Shown here piece after piece: positions 34,160 to 38,736 of a stretch of 38,736 nucleotides of DNA. The notes below the pieces were generated by a model. The model did not search any database, was not told the origin of the DNA, and saw only the letters and a list, made by a program, of their open reading frames with translations. The position numbers and the translations under genes are program-made. How positions within the stretch are numbered: the first letter of the stretch is position 1; the number at the start of each line of letters is the position of its first letter. This DNA is from Hypsibius dujardini (lineage: Eukaryota; Tardigrada; Eutardigrada; Parachela; Hypsibiidae). Location of the stretch: assembly GCA_001579985.1 (NCBI GenBank), contig LRSR01014709.1:1-38736 (forward strand), written 5' to 3'.

Positions 34160-36968
34160 GCTAGACGTTCAAAAGTGTGTTAGCGTATGCTTTTGCAAAA
34201 CTATACCGCGGGTTTGTTGATAATGAACAATCACTAGTCACCACGCATGTTCAACGCTAGGCCTTATATGAACGGGATCGTTGAAACTGACCTTAATGGT
34301 GTGTTTTGTTTGCAGCCCGACTTTTCGAGGGATTTCCATAAATTGCGTCAAAAGGCGCCCGCCCATAGGCGGCGGAACATAAAAAGGGGGAGGGGATGGC
34401 AATGCATGTCTTTACATCTGTCTGCTTCTGACTCCTTTTAGCAGGCTTCCATTTTACCAACAAATATCATTGGCTCTTATTAACCAATGTTCTGCAAAAA
34501 TGTTTGCTGGCCAGTCGTATTTGTCGAGATCGATTATTGATCCGTTTGATAGCTCCGCCCGCGAACCGTCAAACGGGCCAATGCTAGCCTTTCGTTTCAG
34601 TTTTGACGGGTCAGCTGGTTCGGTTAAAGTTTTGCCTGATTGTGTGAAGGAGTAGGGCACATACAGACTACCGATACGTTTAGGCATACAACATTGGGTT
34701 GAGTTGGCAGCGCGAAGCTGGATAGTGAGCAATGTACATTCCATTTTAATTTTGCGCGTCAAATTATGATTCTCGTAATACTGGTGTTAAATCAATGAAT
34801 CAAGCAATGTGAGAAACAGCTGAACGCATTGGCCAAAATTGGCTCAAACTCCGACCACGCCATTTTGCTGGGCGCAGATAAAAAGTTGGCTTTAACTCGG
34901 TCGGCCTGGGGTTTCAGCCGCGTGTGTATATGGCCTCAGGTGTGCGTACAAAACCACCTACACAGGTAATGCGCCTCAGTCTTCAATCAAGCAATACCAA
35001 CTACCCACATGCTCAGTGATCTTCACAAATTTTCAATCAAGAGATCAATCAACCAGAAAAAAAACAGGCTCTTATGTTAGCCACCGGCTGAGGGTAGCCT
35101 CTCCAATTTTCTCCGCTTTGGGAAATTCTAGCTGAATGTGAGACGATCGATGAGGCAAAGACCAGCGCCTCAAAACTGTACTCTTCGGTTTTCGTTAAAA
35201 CAAATTCGAGCATTTTAATAAAAACGATAGATTTTTATGGTGAATACTTGGAATAAAATATTTAGAGTAATTCAGACGGAGTGATGAGCAAACAGCTCGG
35301 GGGCGTGGCTATAGCTGCGCCTTAGAATCGCGTCACTACAGTACTGTACTGTGTTTAATCCATCAATCAACGTTATTGCGAAAGCATTAAAGTAGCTGCC
35401 GCAATAGGAATCTTCTCCGATTATTTCTATCTCAAACGGAATTGTGGGGAACCAGTCATATTTTCTAAAATCATGGTTTGATAGTATGTATCCATAAAAA
35501 AAGTTGAGCCCCATTTCAGACTGACACAGGTAAATATTCCCTTGTCAGTCCCCATGGAATATGGTTTCACTTTTGGTATTTACTGTAGAATACCCTGTAG
35601 GAATTTTGTGGAAATATGGGGGAACTACGTCACCACATACGAAGCAACGCCCAGTGTGTACACACAGCTGGGCTCGTTTTGACAGCCAGGGGAAATTATG
35701 TATGCAATGCCCTTTCTGCTTAAAAACAACGAAATGGAATTGTTTTGTCTGGGTTATTTTCCGTGCTCCTTATTTTGGGGAATAAACGCACAACAAAAGA
35801 CTTTTTAATCCGGTTGTGGTTAGCCATGAAGTTTTTGCACATAACCCGAAAATATTAATTTTTTCGATTCCCTCTAGTCATAAAATTATCTAACCGTATT
35901 TAATCTAAAGCATGTAATCTAACCACAATTTAGGCTGTGACCCACAGAGTACCCCTTGCTTATCGCTGAAGTAAAACTTTTCATTTATAATTCAATATCA
36001 GCGGGCACGTAAGCGCGTTTTTTTGTACCCGTCATTCCTCGCTGGCTCCGATAGTTCTTGTCGCCTTGTTTGCTTAACATTCATCTTTGATCCCTTCATG
36101 CTATTCTTCTTTTTGAAATTTTTGTTCCCATTAATATATTCAGTTCTGGGATGAGTTGTAGTCGTACGATAAACCAATGAAAAGCGGCATGGCTAGATAC
36201 GCAATGAATTAGGGGGAGGAGGGCGTTACCTTCAGCTTAGGCCGAGGTTCAGGCTATGACTTTTAGTAGTGCAACATCTACCCAGTCCTTAATACAATCA
36301 TGTTTGCTCCGTGGACCTATGCGAACATGAGGAGAATCCATGCATAAGTGCGATTTTCATTTGATCCACTAGAAGGTTAGGTTGGCGAGGAAGCGTCATC
36401 TATTGAATTTTCTTTTCTTTCTTCGCTACCCTAGTGGGGAAGGGAAATGTATAAATCTGAGCAGTTTTTACGACTGTATCTTAAGCATGCTGAGGGTTAC
36501 AAATACAGCGCAAGTTTGAACATATCTATTAAAACGGGTTTTCAGAGTTGGTCTAGGTTTGTACTAGGATGGTTGTCTGCATGGTCTAGTAATTATTGTT
36601 GTGGTGTGTAATTGTGTAATTGTGTAATTGTGTAGTGTTAGGTGGATTAAAAAGCGAAGTGGGTAAATCGCTTCGTGACGCGAGCATCAATTTGTAGAGC
36701 ATGGTGAGGGAATTGGCACGCTAGAATTTTGCGTTTTCGAGACGTCTGGCTTCCCACGTTTAAAATGTTTGAGGCAAATGGCGTGAAATGATGTTTTTCT
36801 TCGTATTGAGGATAGATATGTTTAGTGCTTTAATAGGGCCCTCAATACGGTAATGCTTGATATCTTACGGAAATCTCTCGGGAACGGTGGAGTTATGATT
36901 CTAAATGCGGTGACTTATACTTGTGGTCGTGCAGTGTTGCTTTAAATCTTTCTGGATTTTCACTGTTA
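34160..36968. other. Long stretch with no supported gene
   Basis: Open frames at 34247-34441, 34454-34762 (minus), 35272-35514 (minus) and 35561-35785 show no recognised domain or phase-matched neighbours. A GTGTAATT short tandem repeat lies at 36605-36635. The promoter of the receptor gene is expected just right of 34159. Confidence 0.45.
36605..36635. repeat. 8 bp tandem repeat (GTGTAATT)
   Basis: Between three and four copies of TGTGTAAT in an otherwise unremarkable intergenic stretch. Confidence 0.9.
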
Positions 36969-36978
36969 ATGTCTAGTT

Positions 36979-36980
<2 letters not shown>

Positions 36981-37010
<30 letters not shown>
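36981..37010. repeat. (GGC)10 trinucleotide run
   Basis: Ten perfect GGC units directly before the open frame at 37012. In the frame of the upstream ATG at 36969 (MSSY) it would read polyglycine; in the frame of the downstream open frame it reads polyalanine. Confidence 0.95.
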
Positions 37011-38680
37011 ATTGAGCGACAAGTTTCGAGAGCTGAAATACGGCTTCTTTGAAGGCCTAGGCCGCGACCATGACAAGAATAAAAAGCACTGTGGATGCGG
37101 ACCGCAGAGGGATACGAATTGTTCGGCGCTGTCTACTCTGGTCTACCGTACACTCAGTAAAACGGCCGACTACGGTCCGCAGCATACTGCTTATGAGATA
37201 AAGAAGCAGCTCGGTGATGCGAAGCAGGAGCACTTCCTGTGGTCCGTTGTCGTCGTCAATTTAGACACGCGAGCGACAGATCTGCAGGTATGAGAGCGTT
37301 GCTTTCATTTTAATACGTGTAAATGTAGTTTTATTTCAGAACGAATACATTACACACATAAAAATTCCTGCATATTATTTATTGTTCAGGGGACATTTTG
37401 CCGGTAAGGTCCTAAAGGTCCAAACCACGAACCGGAAACTCAATCCTAATTCGGCCCTTGATTCGGATCATTTTCAATCCTGTGGGGATTTGGTTGTCTG
37501 ATTTCCCTGGAGCTTTAAGACTTCTTTTAAAACAATCTGTTTTTACAGCGAATTCAAGATGTTTGTGGTCCGATACAAGCTCGCTATCAGTAACTACAAA
37601 TTGAAAGCTAGAACGATTGAAAAATAGTCCTGGCTTGTGAATGAAAATTACTTTGAACCCTGGGGTACTGTACATCCGACCAGCAGACTCCAATTACTAG
37701 TGCAACACTCAGACTATGACCAAACTTTTTCTTGACAGATAATCTGCTCCAGGATGATGATTTTAGAAAATATTGTTGGCTGACAAGGCGTTGTTCAACA
37801 GGGAAAAATTAGGGAGAATCTTAACTACAGCGTTACTTTTACAATGCTCGCCGACACTTGATTGGTTGATCAACGAAGCCAGATCTTGAAATGAACATGA
37901 AACTTTACATAAATCATTCACACAACGAGGAAAATAAGCTGCTCAGTGATTCACAAAATGCATTCACAAACATCATTTGCTTCAAAAAGTAGCTAAATGA
38001 CGTTGATGGGATTGCTTTCACCATGTAAATGCAGGTATAGTACGAGTAAAGAAATACACTGAAGATCTGGAACGAAATGATGCAGTGAAATTGAAGAACG
38101 ACCCACGGGGCAACGTAGTTTGAGTGTAACACTGGTAATTGATCCCTTGTAAGTGGACTGACGCGCAGCCGGTGTTGACTGCACATTTAAACGGTATCAC
38201 AAAGAAGGTAATTGGACTGAAACACAAGTGAAGCGTTGATTGATTGGGACGCGTTGCTCCCTCGCCTCGTGGGTTTGAGCTAAATAATACAACACAAAAA
38301 CGTTAGATAAACTAATGAACTACTGTCGGGTGAAGGTCCGGAGTTCGGTTAGTCGCAGCTCCCGCGAAGCAACATGAATAGAACTACGAGTAAATAAAAC
38401 GCACACACAAGTAGGCTCGCTCAGGGACACCCCACGGACGCGTAGCAAAAGGAGAATATAATTAAAATCTAATCTAATCTAATCGTTGTAAATGACTTTT
38501 TTCTAAAACAAAGTAAATTATTGTATTGAAGCAAACTTTTCGGGGGGCTTCCAACGTGCTCTCTACAATAGCAATCTTTTGCAGGCCAACACGGACCACC
38601 TCCATGTGTGGCTTCGACGACTCTGCACGAAAAATTCCTCTCGCTCCAACGTGGTCATGTCGCGAAGTTATGGCAGCTAA
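36982..38680 (+). CDS. Small unrecognised protein, two visible exons
   Basis: An exon ending at 37287 (donor GTATGA) encodes LSDKFRELKYGFFEGLG, a Cys/His-containing stretch (HCGCGPQRDTNC) and HTAYEIKKQLGD...FLWSVVVVN. It joins in phase 0 to 38585-38680, which adds about 31 residues (DHLHVWLRRLCTKN) and a TAA stop. The spacing of IKK, a tryptophan and a hydrophobic strand loosely recalls dynein light chain LC8, but this is weak. The start is unresolved. The upstream ATG at 36969 (MSSY) is in a different frame across the (GGC)10 run, and the open frame itself has no ATG before its upstream stop. Either the run has a wrong unit length in the assembly, or translation starts in an upstream exon. 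The 1.3 kb intron holds no other feature I can name. Confidence 0.4.
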
Positions 38681-38736
38681 GGTTGCTTCATCTGTCGCCG
38701 TTCGCGCGGGACTTCTCGCACCAGAACCGCGTTGGT

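Noticed and set aside
35272-35514. 80-codon minus-strand frame
   Set aside because: No domain, no acceptor or donor in phase, and overlaps sequence with a GGGGGCGTGGC motif seen in the palindromic repeats, so possibly repeat-derived.

Overview
This is a window of arthropod nuclear DNA. Genes are split by short GT-AG introns, there are no operons, and the set includes a gustatory receptor, a GH18 chitinase-family protein and an ER lectin. The intron-bearing GH43 glycosidase, a family known in springtails as acquired from microbes, makes a springtail (Collembola) or crustacean-like animal plausible. That placement is inference. I rebuilt the gene models by hand by joining open frames at splice sites of matching phase. 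Exon lists are given in the entries.

Layout, left to right. 1.4-6.8 kb (-): OS-9, the MRH-domain lectin of ER-associated degradation, 13 exons. 6.8-7.7 kb: a divergent promoter region holding a ~300 bp tandem duplication that copied and then broke the first exon of OS9. 7.7-12.4 kb (+): acetyl-CoA synthetase, 11 exons. 13.8-16.4 kb (+): a secreted GH18 protein whose catalytic motif is destroyed, so a chitinase-like lectin. 16.9-17.8 kb: a truncated, frameshifted copy of the last exon of the orphan secreted-protein gene found intact at 23.9-25.2 kb (-). 20.8-23.1 kb (+): a membrane-anchored pseudokinase, possibly itself a pseudogene. 27.1-28.6 kb (+): a secreted GH43 glycosidase with all three catalytic acids. 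29.5-31.0 kb (+): the C-terminal two thirds of an invertebrate P-loop GTPase-family protein with a frameshift and no visible P-loop. 31.9-34.2 kb (-): a gustatory receptor whose first intron carries a mobile-element-like inverted repeat. 37.0-38.7 kb (+): an unrecognised small protein next to a (GGC)10 run.

The genes do not form a pathway. They are independent housekeeping (OS9, ACSS), environmental (GH18-like, GH43, gustatory receptor) and possibly defence-related (GTPase, pseudokinase) loci. The most striking non-genic feature is a CAGA/CTGT tetranucleotide family that has expanded, in both orientations, inside many introns of the left half and in the GH43 gene.
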